The notes under the pieces: generated by a model
The model's database searches: none
The model's input: the letters and a program-made list of their open reading frames with translations, nothing else
What the model was told of the DNA's origin: nothing
Program-made: the position numbers and the translations under genes
Shown here: positions 1-11,386 of the stretch, piece by piece
How the letters are laid out: each line of letters starts with the position of its first letter
How positions within the stretch are numbered: position 1 is the first letter of the stretch
Origin: DATBLE01 sp963734065
GTDB lineage: Bacteria; Actinomycetota; Thermoleophilia; Gaiellales; Gaiellaceae
DNA length: 64,000 bases
Assembly (NCBI GenBank): GCA_963734065.1
Contig: CAVTFN010000005.1
Span: 186,001 to 250,000 of the forward strand
Direction: 5' to 3'

Positions 1-1103
1 GCCGTAGTTGAAGATCAGCGTGCCCCAGTCGGGGTGCTCGCCGCGGCGCGGATCCTCGTGCTCGTAGAGCGCCGTGCCGTCGAAGCGGGCGAGCGCCGAG
101 TCGTCCTTCGGGAAGTGCGCCGGCACCCAGTCGAGGATCACGCCGATGCCCGCGCTGGTGCAGCGCGGTCGACGAAGGCACGGAAGTCGTCGGGCGTGCC
201 GAACCGGCCGTCGGCGCGAAGTAGCCGGTCACCTGGTAGCCCCACGACGGCGCGTAGGGGTGCTCCATCACCGGCAGCAGCTCGACATGCGTGAAGCCCA
301 GGCTCGGAGACGTACTCCGCGAGCTCCTCGCCGAGCTCGGCGTACGTCAGCGGCCGGTTGCCCTCCAGCGGGTTCAGGCGCCAGGAGCCGAGGTGCACCT
401 CGTAGATGGACACGGGCCGGGCGAGTGGGTCGCGCCGGCGCGCCGGTCCAGCCAGTCCGCGTCCTGCCACTCGTAGCGCAGACTCGAAGACGACCGACGC
501 GGTCCTGGGCGGCAGTTCGGTGCGGAAGGCGCAGTGGGTCGGCCTTGAGCCTGAGCTTGCCGCCCGACGTGCGGAGCTCGAACTTGTACTTCGCGCCCCG
601 GCCGGAGGTCGGGAACGAAGAGCTCCCAGATGCCGGACGCACCGAGGGAGCGCATCGGGTGCAGCCGCCCGTCCCAGCCGTTGAAGTCGCCGACCACGCT
701 GACCGAGCGGGCGTTCGGCGCCCAGACGGCGAAGGAGACGCCGGCGATGCCGTCGACCACGCGGGGGTGCGCGCCGAGCCGCGCGTACAGCTCCTCGTGC
801 CGCCCTTCGCCCGCCAGGTGGACGTCGAGCTCACCGAGGGTCGGCAGGAACGAGTACGGGTCGTGGAGGACGTACGAGTCGCCCGCCGGGTAGCTCGACC
901 TCCAGCTCGTAGACAAGCGGTAGCTCGGCTCCCTTCACCACCCCTTCGAAGACGCCGTCCTGCTTACGCTCCAGTTCGACCCCCATCGGCAGCACCCTCA
1001 CCGAATCTGCCTCGGGGCGGTAGGCGCGGACGAGCACGCCGTCCTGAGCGGGATGTGCGCCGAGGTACGCATGGGGGTCCGCGAGCGTGAAGGGCTCGCT
1101 CAT
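1..1103 (-). CDS. glgB: 1,4-alpha-glucan branching enzyme GlgB (3' end outside window, frameshifted)
   Basis: Branching enzyme that adds alpha-1,6 branches to the alpha-glucan built by GlgE. About 365 residues are present. The ATG at 1103 begins MSEPFTLADPHAYLGAHP, followed by the N-terminal domain and CBM48 (SFAVWAPNARSVSVVGDFNGWDGR) and the start of the catalytic barrel (VSIYEVHLGSWR, then GTPDDFRAFVDRAH-type text). The catalytic Asp and Glu lie beyond the left edge. The frame changes at least six times (near 900, 590, 525, 475, 440 and 320), always at single-base gains or losses and with no other damage, so I read these as sequence errors rather than decay. It is the last gene seen of the minus-strand glgE-treS-maltokinase-glgB operon. 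Confidence 0.85.
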
Positions 1104-1207
1104 GGGCCGAACTGTTCATCCCGGCAGGCAGTTTTCGCCGCCGCGACCGACATGGCGGGCGCGGCTCCTATCGGCTGCTGAGGTGCTTGATGGGTCGGGG
1201 AAGGGGG

Positions 1208-1240
1208 CTCGCGGGGGAAACCGGCCGTTTCCCCCGCGAG
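1208..1240. other. Perfect 14-bp hairpin between maltokinase and glgB
   Basis: Arms CTCGCGGGGGAAAC (1208-1221) and its exact complement (1227-1240) enclose a 5-nt loop. The hairpin lies in the 160-bp gap between the maltokinase stop and the glgB start. No T-run follows on either strand, so a classical intrinsic terminator is not supported; it could be a GC-rich terminator or attenuator, or an mRNA processing or stability element that sets glgB level within the operon. Confidence 0.6.
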
Positions 1241-1263
1241 AGCGAGGCTGGGCCGAGCGGCGG

Positions 1264-2617
1264 TCACGTGGTGACCGGCTCCTCCTCGAGGATGCGCAGG
1301 ATCCCGGCGACCGGGATCGGCAGCCAGTCGGGGCGCATGGTCAGCTCGTAGCGAAGCTCGTAGACGGCCTTCTCGAGCTCGAACACGGACAGGAGCTTCT
1401 CGAACGCCTCCGGGCCCGGCGGCACGAGCATCGGATCGACGCCGCTCGTGTACCCGTGCAGGAACTCGGCCCGCGCGCGCTCCTCCCAGCCGGTCGGGGC
1501 CTCGCCGCCGCGCAGCGGCGCGACCGCGGACGCGGCGTACGCGAACGAGCGCAGCATCCCGGCGACGTCGCGGAGCGGCGAGCGTTTCCGGCGCCGCTCC
1601 GGCAACGACCGCGCCGGCTCGCCCTCGAAGTCGAGGATCACCCAGTCGCCGGAGCCTGGAAGCGCCCCCGGCGTCCGGGGAGCCCAGAGCGTCTGGCCGA
1701 GATGGAAGTCGCCGTGGTGCCGGATGATCTTGCCGCCGGCGCCCGCATGCGTCAGCTGGCGGAGGCGCTCGCGGATATCCTCGCCGCGTCGTCTGATCGG
1801 CTCGAGCGCCTCGAGGTCGTCCGGGAGGTCGACGAAGGCGCGCTCGATCTCCTCGTCGATGGTCGCGGTCAGCAGCCCGAGCGACTCCAGGCTCGGCTCC
1901 TCGGGTGCGAAGGACGGATCCGACGGGTCCGAGGCGAGGCAGGTGTGCATGGCGCCGGTCACCTCGCCCAGCCGGCGCAGACGGCCGAGGAACCGTTCGG
2001 GCGCTTCGACGAGCTCGTCGAGCGCGAGCTCCCAGCCGTCGAGCCCGTCGGGCACGAACGCCTGGAGGATGCCCAGCGTCGACTCCGCGGGCCGGCCGTG
2101 GTACGCGTACCAGCCGTGCAGCGGCGGCACGTTCTGGAACTCGTGCCCGCTGAGGAAGCGGAGCATCTCCAGCTCGGGGTTGATCCCGGCCTCGAGGCGG
2201 CGGTAGACCTTGAGGATCGAGCTCCTCGTCGAACACGACCGAGGTGTTCGTCTGCTCGCTCTCGATCACGCGCACCGTCGCGAGCTCGGCGCCGACGCCG
2301 GTGAAGCCCTCGACCACCTGGAAGAAGATCGTGCCGCCGTCCCGCGTCAGCTGCGACGTGCCGGAGCGGATCCGCTGGACGAGCTCGCGGGCGACCCGGG
2401 GCTCGGCCAGGCCGTCGAGCCGGTCGCCGGCGACGAGCTGATAGGTGTCGTGCGTCCCCTCCGGGAAGCGCACCTCGACGAGCGCGATCACCGCGCCCGG
2501 CAGCTCGCGCGCAGTCGACGACGGCCGCGTGCGCGACCTCACGCCCCTTCGACCCGTACCACCGCTGCGCGGCGATGTACTCGACGAGCGTCTCTTCGGT
2601 CAGGTCGGCCGAGGTCG

Positions 2618-2621
<4 letters not shown>
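1264..2621 (-). CDS. mak: Maltokinase (trehalose-pathway), frameshifted
   Basis: Phosphorylates maltose to maltose-1-phosphate, the donor for GlgE. The start is GTG at 2621 and overlaps the treS stop by 4 bp (GTGA). The N-terminus reads VTTSADLTEETLVEYIAAQR followed by WYGSKGR, typical of Mak/Pep2 cap domains. The kinase core shows the catalytic HGDFHLGQ and the metal-binding VILDFEGEP, and it ends in ILEEEPVTT. Two single-base shifts are visible, near 2510-2545 and near 2220, where dropping one base restores the family text. Total length is about 452 codons, normal for the family. Its product and that of treS act in sequence, and the gene is translationally coupled to treS. Confidence 0.88.
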
Positions 2622-4280
<1,659 letters not shown>

Positions 4281-4281
<1 letters not shown>

Positions 4282-4321
4282 CTCAGAAGATCCGGCGCTG
4301 CGCGCCGACGATCTTCTGAGA
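4281..4321. promoter_or_regulatory. Hairpin overlapping the treS start codon
   Basis: A perfect 12-bp inverted repeat, TCTCAGAAGATC (4281-4292) against 4310-4321, encloses a second perfect 6-bp stem (4293-4298 with 4302-4307). In the minus-strand mRNA the structure forms immediately 5' of treS and includes the first base of its ATG, in the place where a ribosome binding site would be expected. Translational control of treS relative to glgE is a reasonable inference. The rest of the 181-bp glgE-treS gap shows nothing else I can name. Confidence 0.6.
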
Positions 4322-4462
4322 TCGCCGCACGGCAGCCGTGGTTGAGGGGTCGGGGCGATGGTGGGCGGCGGGCAGAGCCCGCCGCCGGCGGCTGGTCTTC
4401 CACAGGCAATGCCTGGCACCAGAGGTGTGACGTTTTCTTGGCGACACGTTGTCCACGGATCT

Positions 4463-6289
4463 TTAGCGGGTCTCGACCCGAAGGATGTGCGATTGGCCGG
4501 GCTCGAGGCGGAGGAAGTTGCGGCCGAGGCGCCAGCGGAAGGCCTCCCCCGAGAGAAGCTCTGAGGCACTGAACGCCGGCGGCAGGCCGAACGAGGCGGG
4601 CACGACCGCGACACCTTCCTGCGCCGACGCCGGGTCGAGGTTCACGCAGACGATCAGGACGTTGCCCTCGGCGCGGCGCAGGTAGGCGAGCAGTTGGTCG
4701 TTCTCGGTCTCGAGGAAGTCGACCGCCTCGAGCCGCTGCAGCGCCGCGTTCTCCGCCGGATCGCGTTCAGCTTCCCGACGAGCGGCAGCAGCGGGCCGTC
4801 CAGCGCCCGCGCGCTTGACCTCGTACTTCTCCGAGTCGAGGTACTCCTCGCTGCCCGCCCGAACCGGGACGTTCTCGACGTGCTCGTAGCCGGAGTAGAT
4901 GCCTAGCTCGGCGACAGCGTCGCGGCGAGCACGAGCCGCGCCTCGAACGCCGGACGGCCCGCCGTGCTGCAGGTACTCGTGGAGGATGTCCGGCGTGTTC
5001 ACGAAGAAGTTCGGCCGGAAGAACTCCGGCAGCTCCGAGCGCGTGAGCTCGGTCATGTACTCGATCAGCTCCGCCTTCGTGTTCTTCCAGGTGAAGTACG
5101 TGTAGCGACTGGCTGAAGCCCGCCTTGGCGAGCGCCGTCATCATCGCCGGCCGCGTGAACGCCTCGGCCAGGAAGACGACGTCGGGGTCGACCGCGCGCA
5201 CCTCGCGGATCAGCCACTCCCAGAACGCCAGCGGCTTCGTGTGCGGGTTGTCGACGCGGAACACCTGCACGCCGTGCCCGACCCAGTAGCAGGACGACGT
5301 CGCGGAGCGCGTGCCCACAGCCCCTGCCAGTCCGCGGCTGTCGAAGTTGACGTTGTAGATGTCCTGGTAGCGCTTCGGCGGGTTCTCCGCGTACTTGAGC
5401 GTGCCGTCGGGCCGCCGGTGGAACCACTCGGGATGCTCGCTTCAGCCAGGGATGGTCGGGCGAGCACTGGATCGCGAAGTCGAGCGCGATCTCGACGCCG
5501 TGCGTCCGCGCCCGCGGCGACGAGCCGGTCGAACTCCTCGATCGTGCCCAGCGCCGGGATCGATCGCCGTGTGCCCGCCCTCGCTCGCCGCCGATCGCCC
5601 ACGGGCTGCCGGGGTCGTCCGGCCCGGCGGCCAGCGCGTTGTTGCGGCCCTTGCGGTTGGTGACGCCGATCGGGTGGATCGGCGGCAGGTAGACGACGTC
5701 GAAGCCCAGCTCGGCCAGCTCCGGCAACACGCGCTCGACGCCCGCGAACCCGCCCCACGATCGCGGGAACAGCTCGTACCAGGAGCCGAAGCGGGCGCGC
5801 TCGCGGTCGACGTCCACGCCGAGCGTGCGTACGAGCCGCGTCGTCTCCGAGCCGGTCGGCCTCGGTCGAGGCGAGCGCCGTCTCGACGTCGATGTCCTCG
5901 ACCCCGAACAGCACCGCGCCCTCCTGCAGCTCGCTGTCGAGGTCGGTCTGGCCCGCCTCGACCTTGCGCCGGAGCTCGTCGCGAAACGACTCGAAGCGGT
6001 CGATCCACGCCTGGACGGTGAACTCCCAGCGGCCGGGCGCATCGACGCGGAAGGATCCGGTCCAGCGATCGTTCCCGGCTGCACGTAGCGGCGTCTCGCG
6101 CCACGTCGCCGAGCCGGGTGCCCGGTGGAGGACGGCCGCGCCGAGCGATTCGTGCCCGTCGCGGAAGATCGTCGCCCTCACCTCGACCTCGTCGCCGACC
6201 GAACGCTTGACCGGATAGCGGCCGCAGTCGAGCTGGGGCCGGACGTCCTCGATCTGGATCCGGGGCGGTTTGTTGTTCGGCGGCGGCAT
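4463..6289 (-). CDS. glgE: Alpha-1,4-glucan:maltose-1-phosphate maltosyltransferase GlgE, frameshifted
   Basis: Extends alpha-glucan using maltose-1-phosphate. The ATG at 6289 begins MPPPNNKPPRIQIEDVRPQL, followed by the N-terminal beta domain and helical insert. The GH13 barrel shows YLPPIHPIGVTNRKGRNN, the nucleophile motif FRVDNPHTKPLAFW and the Glu motif VVFLAEAFTRP, with FRPNFFVNTPDILHEYLQ and GQSHILRVETR at the C-terminus; these are GlgE signatures, not TreS. About 609 codons remain against a usual 640-690. At least five one-base shifts lie between 5850 and 4770. It is the first gene of the minus-strand operon and is separated from divergent malQ by only 43 bp. Confidence 0.9.
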
Positions 6290-6332
6290 CGCGTAGCGTC
6301 AGGTCTCGACCAGTCGGCGAAACCGAACCGTA

Positions 6333-7539
6333 TTGCGAATCCAGCGATCCAGCGGCGTCCTGCTGCACGTCTCGTCGCTCCCGGGCGGACGCCTCGGGCG
6401 CGAGGCGTACCGCTTCGTCGACTGGCTCGTCGAGGCGGGCCAGTCGTGGTGGGCGCTGCTGCCCGCTCGCCCCGCCCGACTCGACCGGATCGCCGTACGC
6501 GTCGCCCTCGGCGTTCGCCGCCCACGCCGGCTTCCTCGAGCGAGCCGGACGCACGCGTGACGCCCGACGAGCTGGAGGCGTTCGTCGCCCGTGAGCGCTA
6601 CTGGATCGCCGACTGGGCAGCCTTCGCGGGCACCGGCGCCGTCGCCGGCCAGGTGCGCTTCGAGCGCGAGTGGGGCGCGCTGCGCGCGTACGCGGCCGAC
6701 CGCGGCGTCCGGATCTTCGGCGACGTCCCGATCTACGTCGCGCAAGGGCGGCGCCGACCTCGCGGCGCATCCGGAGCTCTTCCAGACGGGCGTCGTCGCC
6801 GGCGCGCCGCCCGACGGGCTGAGTGCGCTCGGCCAGCACTGGGGCAACCCGCTCTACGACTGGAGCGCGATGCGAGCGCCAGGGCTACCGCTGGTGGATC
6901 GAGCGATTCCGGCGGACGTTCGAGCTCTACGACGTCGCCCGGATCGACCACTTCCGCGGCTTCGTCGCGTACTGGGCGGTCCCGGAGCACCACAGGACCG
7001 CCAAGCACGGCCGCTTCCGGCCCGGGCCGGGCGCCGAGCTCTTCCGGGCGGCGGAGGGGGAGCTCGGGCCGCTCCCGCTCGTCGCCGAGGATCTCGGCGT
7101 GATCACGCCGCCGGTGGAGCGGCTCCGCGACCGGCTCGGCATCCCCGGCATGGTGGTGATGCAGTTCGCCTTCGAGGGGCCGCCGTCGAACCCGCACCGG
7201 CTCGAGAACCACCGCCGGCGGAGCGTCGTCTACGTCGCCACCCACGACTGCGACACCGTGCTCGGCTGGTGGCGCACGTTGCCCGCCCGCGTGCGCCGGG
7301 CGACCGGCCTCGCCGGGATCGAGCCGAACTGGGAGCTGATCGAGCTCGGGCTGTCGTCCCGCGCCGAGCTGGCGGTCCTCCAGGCGCAGGACATTCTCGG
7401 CCTCGGCAGCGAGGCGCGGATGAACTCGCCGGGGACGATCGGGGGCAACTGGTCGTGGCGGCTGCGGCCGGGTCAGCTGACGAAGCGCCACGCCGCACGG
7501 CTGCGCGAGGCGACGGCCGCCGCCGGCCGCCTCCCCTGA
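6333..7539 (+). CDS. malQ: 4-alpha-glucanotransferase MalQ, short and frameshifted
   Basis: Amylomaltase-type GH77 enzyme acting on malto-oligosaccharides. It starts at TTG 6333 with RIQRSSGVLLHVSSLPG, which matches the family N-terminus. Later motifs include IFGDVPIYVA, ALGQHWGNPLYDW, RIDHFRGFVAYWAVP, LPLVAEDLGVITPPV, THDCDTVLGWW and RMNSPGTIGGNWSWR, the MalQ C-terminus. At least four single-base shifts occur before 6900; from there to the stop the frame is clean. About 402 codons are present against a usual 490-520. The missing part lies near 6540, where the PSAFAAHAGFLERAG stretch runs straight into VTPDELEAFVARERYW, so about 80 residues are absent, either a real short form or an assembly deletion. 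Divergent from glgE. Confidence 0.85.
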
Positions 7540-7624
7540 CGCTTCGGGCCGGTTCACCGGCCCGACACCGGACGCTCACCGCACCGCCGCCAGGACGCGC
7601 CCTACGCTGGCCGAAGAGACGAGC

Positions 7625-8347
7625 ATGAGCGGACGCCCTCTTCTGTGCGAGCTGCACGCTCACTCCACCTGGAGCGACGGCGACCTCTCCATCGCCGAGC
7701 TCGTCGACCTCTACGGCACGAGCGGCTTCGACGTCCTCTGCGTCACCGACCACGTCGGCCGGAGCGGCGCGACCTGGCACGACCCGCGCTGGCGGATCAC
7801 GGACGCGGGGGCATTCTCCGACTACCTTGCCGAGATCGAGCAGGAGGCCTGGCGTGCGGAGGTCGAGCACGGACTGCTGCTCGTCCCCGGGCTCGAGCTG
7901 ACCTACGACGACGTCGACCCGGCGCTCGCCGCGCACGCGGTCGCGATCGGCCTCCGCACTCTCGTCTCGCTCGACGACGGGCTCGAGAGCGCGCTCGGCG
8001 GCGCCCGGGCCGACGGCGCAGCGCTGATCGCAGCACATCCGTATTCGCCCGACGATGCCGCGACGACCGCCCGTGGGACGGGCCGCTGGGCAGTCGCCGG
8101 GCATGCGCTCTCCGGCCTCGTCGACCGGTACGAGCTGATCAACCGGCGCGAGCTCTTCCCGTGGGTCGCCGACGCGGGCCTGCTCGGCGTCGCCAGCGGG
8201 GACTTCCACCGCCGCGAGCACCTGCTGACGTGGAAGACGCTCCTCTGCTGCTCACCCTCGGAGCGGTCGGTGGTGGCGTACCTGCGCTCGAACCGGCCCG
8301 CCTATCTCGTCGACCTCGCCGAGCCCGCGCTGCTCGAGGCCGCCTAG
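7625..8347 (+). CDS. PHP-domain metal-dependent phosphoesterase
   Basis: A 240-residue PHP (polymerase and histidinol phosphatase) domain protein, cytoplasmic, with no signal peptide. Metal ligands are visible as HAHSTWSDG (residues 10-18), VTDHVG, the ELTYDD acidic patch, AHPYSP and SGDFHR. Members of this group hydrolyse small phosphoesters or nucleotides; the substrate cannot be deduced here. It is the first gene with a completely clean frame after the indel-rich segment. It converges on the response regulator with a 44-bp gap. Confidence 0.8.
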   Translation: MSGRPLLCELHAHSTWSDGDLSIAELVDLYGTSGFDVLCVTDHVGRSGATWHDPRWRITDAGAFSDYLAEIEQEAWRAEVEHGLLLVPGLELTYDDVDPALAAHAVAIGLRTLVSLDDGLESALGGARADGAALIAAHPYSPDDAATTARGTGRWAVAGHALSGLVDRYELINRRELFPWVADAGLLGVASGDFHRREHLLTWKTLLCCSPSERSVVAYLRSNRPAYLVDLAEPALLEAA

Positions 8348-8391
8348 CGTGGAACGGTGTCAGGACAGGTCTGTCGGACTTTCCCTCGACG

Positions 8392-9090
8392 CTACGTCCT
8401 CCTGAGCGGCTCGAACTTGTAGCCGACCCCGTAGCGCGTCTGGATGAACGTGTGACGAGCCCCCGGCAGGTCGAGCTTCTCGCGCAGCTTCTTGACGAAC
8501 ACGTCGACCGTCCGGTCGCGGTGCGTCTCGCGGCGGCCCCACAGGCGCTGGAGCAACTCGTCGCGCGAGACCACGCGGCCGTCCTCGAGCGCGAGCGCGT
8601 AGAGGAGCCGGAACTCGGTCGGGGTCAGGTCGGCGCTCTCGCCGGCGACGTACGCCTGCACCTCGCGTGGGTCGATCCGGAGCTCCTCGACCTCGATCGG
8701 CTCGCCGCGCGGGGTCTCCTGGGGGGAGACGCCGCGACGGACTGCGACGCGGACCCGGGCGACCAGCTCCTTCATCGAGAAGGGCTTGACGAGATAGTCG
8801 TCTGCGCCGATCTCGAGTGCGTGCACGCGGTCGTGCTCCGTTCCCCGCGCGCTGACCACGATGATCGGCGTGCCGATCCCCTCGGCGCGGGCGGTCTCGA
8901 TCAGGCTCCAGCCGTCGCGCTCGGGAAGCATCAGGTCGAGCACGCAGACGTCCGGGCTCTCGTACCGCAGGCGCGCCAGCCCCTGCTCGCCGCGACCGAC
9001 GACGATCGGGTCGAAGCCCTCGCCGGCAAGGTGGACGGCCATGCCCTGCGCGATCACCTCGTCGTCCTCGACGATCAAGACCTTCGACAT
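8392..9090 (-). CDS. OmpR/PhoB-type response regulator, orphan
   Basis: 232 residues: receiver domain with phosphoacceptor Asp52 (VCVLDLMLP), acidic pocket VEDDE, conserved Thr/Ser and Lys (KPFSMKELVARVR), then a winged-helix DNA-binding domain (TPTEFRLLYALA, RTVDVFVKKLREKL, TRYGVGYKFEP). No kinase is adjacent. It is a close paralogue of the regulator at 14440-15135, sharing almost the same receiver core and recognition region, so it may read similar DNA sites or share the kinase. It diverges from CYTH-CHAD with 41 bp between them. Confidence 0.88.
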   Translation of the reverse strand: MSKVLIVEDDEVIAQGMAVHLAGEGFDPIVVGRGEQGLARLRYESPDVCVLDLMLPERDGWSLIETARAEGIGTPIIVVSARGTEHDRVHALEIGADDYLVKPFSMKELVARVRVAVRRGVSPQETPRGEPIEVEELRIDPREVQAYVAGESADLTPTEFRLLYALALEDGRVVSRDELLQRLWGRRETHRDRTVDVFVKKLREKLDLPGARHTFIQTRYGVGYKFEPLRRT

Positions 9091-9131
9091 ATTGCGGCGA
9101 GCTTAGCGACGGGCGGGGCTACGATCGTCGC

Positions 9132-10559
9132 GTGAAGAAGACGCTGGAGCGCGAGCTGAAGTTCGACGTCGACCCGGGCTTCGAGCTGCCTGAGCTCGGC
9201 GGCCGCCGCCAGGCGGACCGAACGTTCACCTCGACCTACTACGACACGCCGGACCGGCGGCTGCTCGGCTGCGGGATCACATTGCGGCGGCGCGTCGAGC
9301 AGCGGGCCGGCCTCTGGCAGCTGAAACTGCCCTCCGAGGACGGCGGCTTCGAGCTCGAGGAGCGCGGCGGTCCCGGGCGGGTTCCCTCACCCCTGCTCGA
9401 CCTCCTGCTGGCGTTTCGCCGCGACGGCGCCGACCTCGAGCCGGTGGCCAGGCTCCGCACCCGGCGCCAGGTCTCCACGCTCACACGGGGCTCCGATCGG
9501 ATCGAGGTGGTGCTCGACGACGTCACTCTTCTCGACGGCGCCAGGGTCACGGGGAAGTTCGCAGAGCTCGAGGCCGAGACGGTCAGAGGCCGTGGGAAGG
9601 CGCTCGCTGCGATCGGGAAAGAACTGCGCAAGGCAGGCGCGCGCCGGACGGACGGGACGCCGAAGCTGGCGCGCGCCCTGGCGCACGAGGAGGCTGCGGC
9701 TCCCTCCGAGCCGATCGGCGACGAGCCGATCGATCGCCTCCGCTCCCTGCTCGTCGCTCAGTACCGCGCGCTGCTGGAAAACGACCCGGGGGTGCGGCTC
9801 GGCGCCGACCACGAAGCCGTCCACCAGGCCAGGGTGGCCACGCGGCGGGCCCGGGCGCTGCTCCGGGCGGCCGGCACTCTCGTCGATCCGAGCTGGGCAG
9901 AGCCGCTCCGCGCCGAGCTCGCCTGGCTCGGAAAACTCCTCGGGCCCGTGCGCGACCTCGATGTCCTCACCGGCCACGTCGCCGAGGAGGCGGCCGCGCT
10001 CGAGCGCGCCGACGCGCGCGCGGCCGGGACGATCCGCAGCCGACTCGGCCGGCAGCGCGGAGCCGCACGCCGGACGCTGCTCACGGCCATGTCCGAGCCG
10101 CGCTACTTCCAGCTCCTCGACGCCCTAGCCGCCGCCGAGCATGCCCCTGCAGGAACGGGCACAGCCTCGCTCGGGCAGATCGCCGCGGACGCCTTCAGGC
10201 GTGCGCGCAAAGCGATGAAGGTGCTTCCCCCCGACCCGACCGACGACGAGCTCCATGGCGTCCGGATCGAGGCCAAACGCGCGCGCTACGCCGCCGAACT
10301 CGCCGAGCCGGTGCTCGGCAAGGCCGGCGCCCGGTTCCTCCGCCGCGCGAAGGTCGTCCAGGACGTGATCGGCGAGCACCAGGACGCCTGCGTCGCCGAG
10401 GCCCACATCCGGGAGCTCGCGGTCTCCGGCGGCGCGTCCGCGGCGCTCGCCGCGGGCAGGCTGATCGAGCGCCAGCAGGCGCGTAAGCAGGCGGCGCGCG
10501 CCGCGTTGCCCGCCGCCTGGCGCGCGTTCGCGAAGGCCGGCCGGGCGGCCTTCGCATGA
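9132..10559 (+). CDS. CYTH-CHAD domain protein
   Basis: 475 residues from GTG 9132. The N-terminal CYTH (triphosphate tunnel) domain carries the ExExK signature in ERELKFDV and alternating charged beta strands to about residue 195. The C-terminal CHAD helical domain (about 215-475) has the conserved His/Arg helices HQARVATRRARALLRAA and HGVRIEAKRARYAAEL. CHAD domains are known to bind polyphosphate, and CYTH domains hydrolyse triphosphates. The stop overlaps the Nudix start by 4 bp (ATGA), and ppx and ppk follow nearby, so a role in polyphosphate metabolism fits the context. Confidence 0.9.
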   Translation: MKKTLERELKFDVDPGFELPELGGRRQADRTFTSTYYDTPDRRLLGCGITLRRRVEQRAGLWQLKLPSEDGGFELEERGGPGRVPSPLLDLLLAFRRDGADLEPVARLRTRRQVSTLTRGSDRIEVVLDDVTLLDGARVTGKFAELEAETVRGRGKALAAIGKELRKAGARRTDGTPKLARALAHEEAAAPSEPIGDEPIDRLRSLLVAQYRALLENDPGVRLGADHEAVHQARVATRRARALLRAAGTLVDPSWAEPLRAELAWLGKLLGPVRDLDVLTGHVAEEAAALERADARAAGTIRSRLGRQRGAARRTLLTAMSEPRYFQLLDALAAAEHAPAGTGTASLGQIAADAFRRARKAMKVLPPDPTDDELHGVRIEAKRARYAAELAEPVLGKAGARFLRRAKVVQDVIGEHQDACVAEAHIRELAVSGGASAALAAGRLIERQQARKQAARAALPAAWRAFAKAGRAAFA

Positions 10560-10954
10560 AGGACGGCGTCGTCCGGGCAGCGGGCGGGGCGGTCGTCCGC
10601 GAGGGCGACGGGGGGCTCGAGGTCGTCATCGTCCACCGGCCGAAGTACGACGACTGGACACTGCCCAAGGGGAAGACCGAGCGCGGGGAAAGCGACGAGG
10701 ACTGTGCGGTCCGCGAGGTCGAGGAGGAGACGGGGCTCCACTGCGAGCTGCTCGAGGAGCTGGAGAGCTCGTCGTACTCGGACGCGTCCGGCCGCCCGAA
10801 GGTCGCCCGCTACTGGCTGATGCGACCGGTCGGCGGCAGGCTGCGGCCGACGCGGGAGATCGACGACGCCTGCTGGGTGCCCCTGGCTGAGGCCGAGATC
10901 AAGCTCACCTACGACCGCGACGTCCGTGTCCTCGACTCGATCGGCCGGGACTGA
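10556..10954 (+). CDS. Nudix hydrolase (MutT1 N-domain-like)
   Basis: 132 residues with a textbook Nudix box: GKTERGESDEDCAV then REVEEETGL. It likely hydrolyses nucleoside or dinucleoside polyphosphates or 8-oxo-dGTP. It overlaps CYTH-CHAD by 4 bp and is followed 3 bp later by the SixA-like phosphatase. In mycobacterial MutT1 a Nudix domain and a histidine phosphatase domain form one protein encoded beside ppk; here the two domains are separate adjacent genes, which supports a MutT1-like partnership. Confidence 0.9.
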   Translation: MKDGVVRAAGGAVVREGDGGLEVVIVHRPKYDDWTLPKGKTERGESDEDCAVREVEEETGLHCELLEELESSSYSDASGRPKVARYWLMRPVGGRLRPTREIDDACWVPLAEAEIKLTYDRDVRVLDSIGRD

Positions 10955-10957
10955 GCC

Positions 10958-11386
10958 GTGCGCGCGCTCCTCGTCCGGCACGCGCGAGCGGGCGACCGCG
11001 ACGAGTGGACGGACCACGACGGGCTCAGGCCACTCGACCAGAAGGGGCGCAAACAGGCGAAGCGCCTGGCGAAGAGGCTCGAGGAACTGGGTGCGACCCG
11101 GCTCGTCTCCAGCCCGGCAGTGCGCTGCGTCCAGACCTTCGAGCCGGCAGCGGAACGGCTGGGTCTTCCGCTCGAGCAGCGCGACGAGCTGGCGGAAGGA
11201 GCCAGGAGCGACGAGGTGCTCTCGCTGATCGAGGATCTCCCCACGTCCGTGCCGGCGCTGTCCACCCACGGCGACGTGATCGCCGAGATCGTCGGCTGGG
11301 ACGCCCCCTGCAAGAAGGGATCGATCTGGATCCTCGAGGTCGAGGCCGGCGTGATCCGGCCGGAGACCTACCTGCCGCCGGCCTGA
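10958..11386 (+). CDS. SixA-like histidine phosphatase
   Basis: 142 residues from GTG 10958. The phosphoglycerate-mutase-like N-terminus LLVRHARAGDRDEW has the catalytic RH; it also has LDQKGRKQAKRLAKRL, SSPAVRCVQTFEP and the second His in STHGDVIAEI. This size and layout match SixA-type phosphohistidine phosphatases and the C-terminal domain of MutT1. Third gene of the CYTH-CHAD/Nudix operon. Its 3' end overlaps the convergent ppx by 19 bp. Confidence 0.85.
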   Translation: MRALLVRHARAGDRDEWTDHDGLRPLDQKGRKQAKRLAKRLEELGATRLVSSPAVRCVQTFEPAAERLGLPLEQRDELAEGARSDEVLSLIEDLPTSVPALSTHGDVIAEIVGWDAPCKKGSIWILEVEAGVIRPETYLPPA

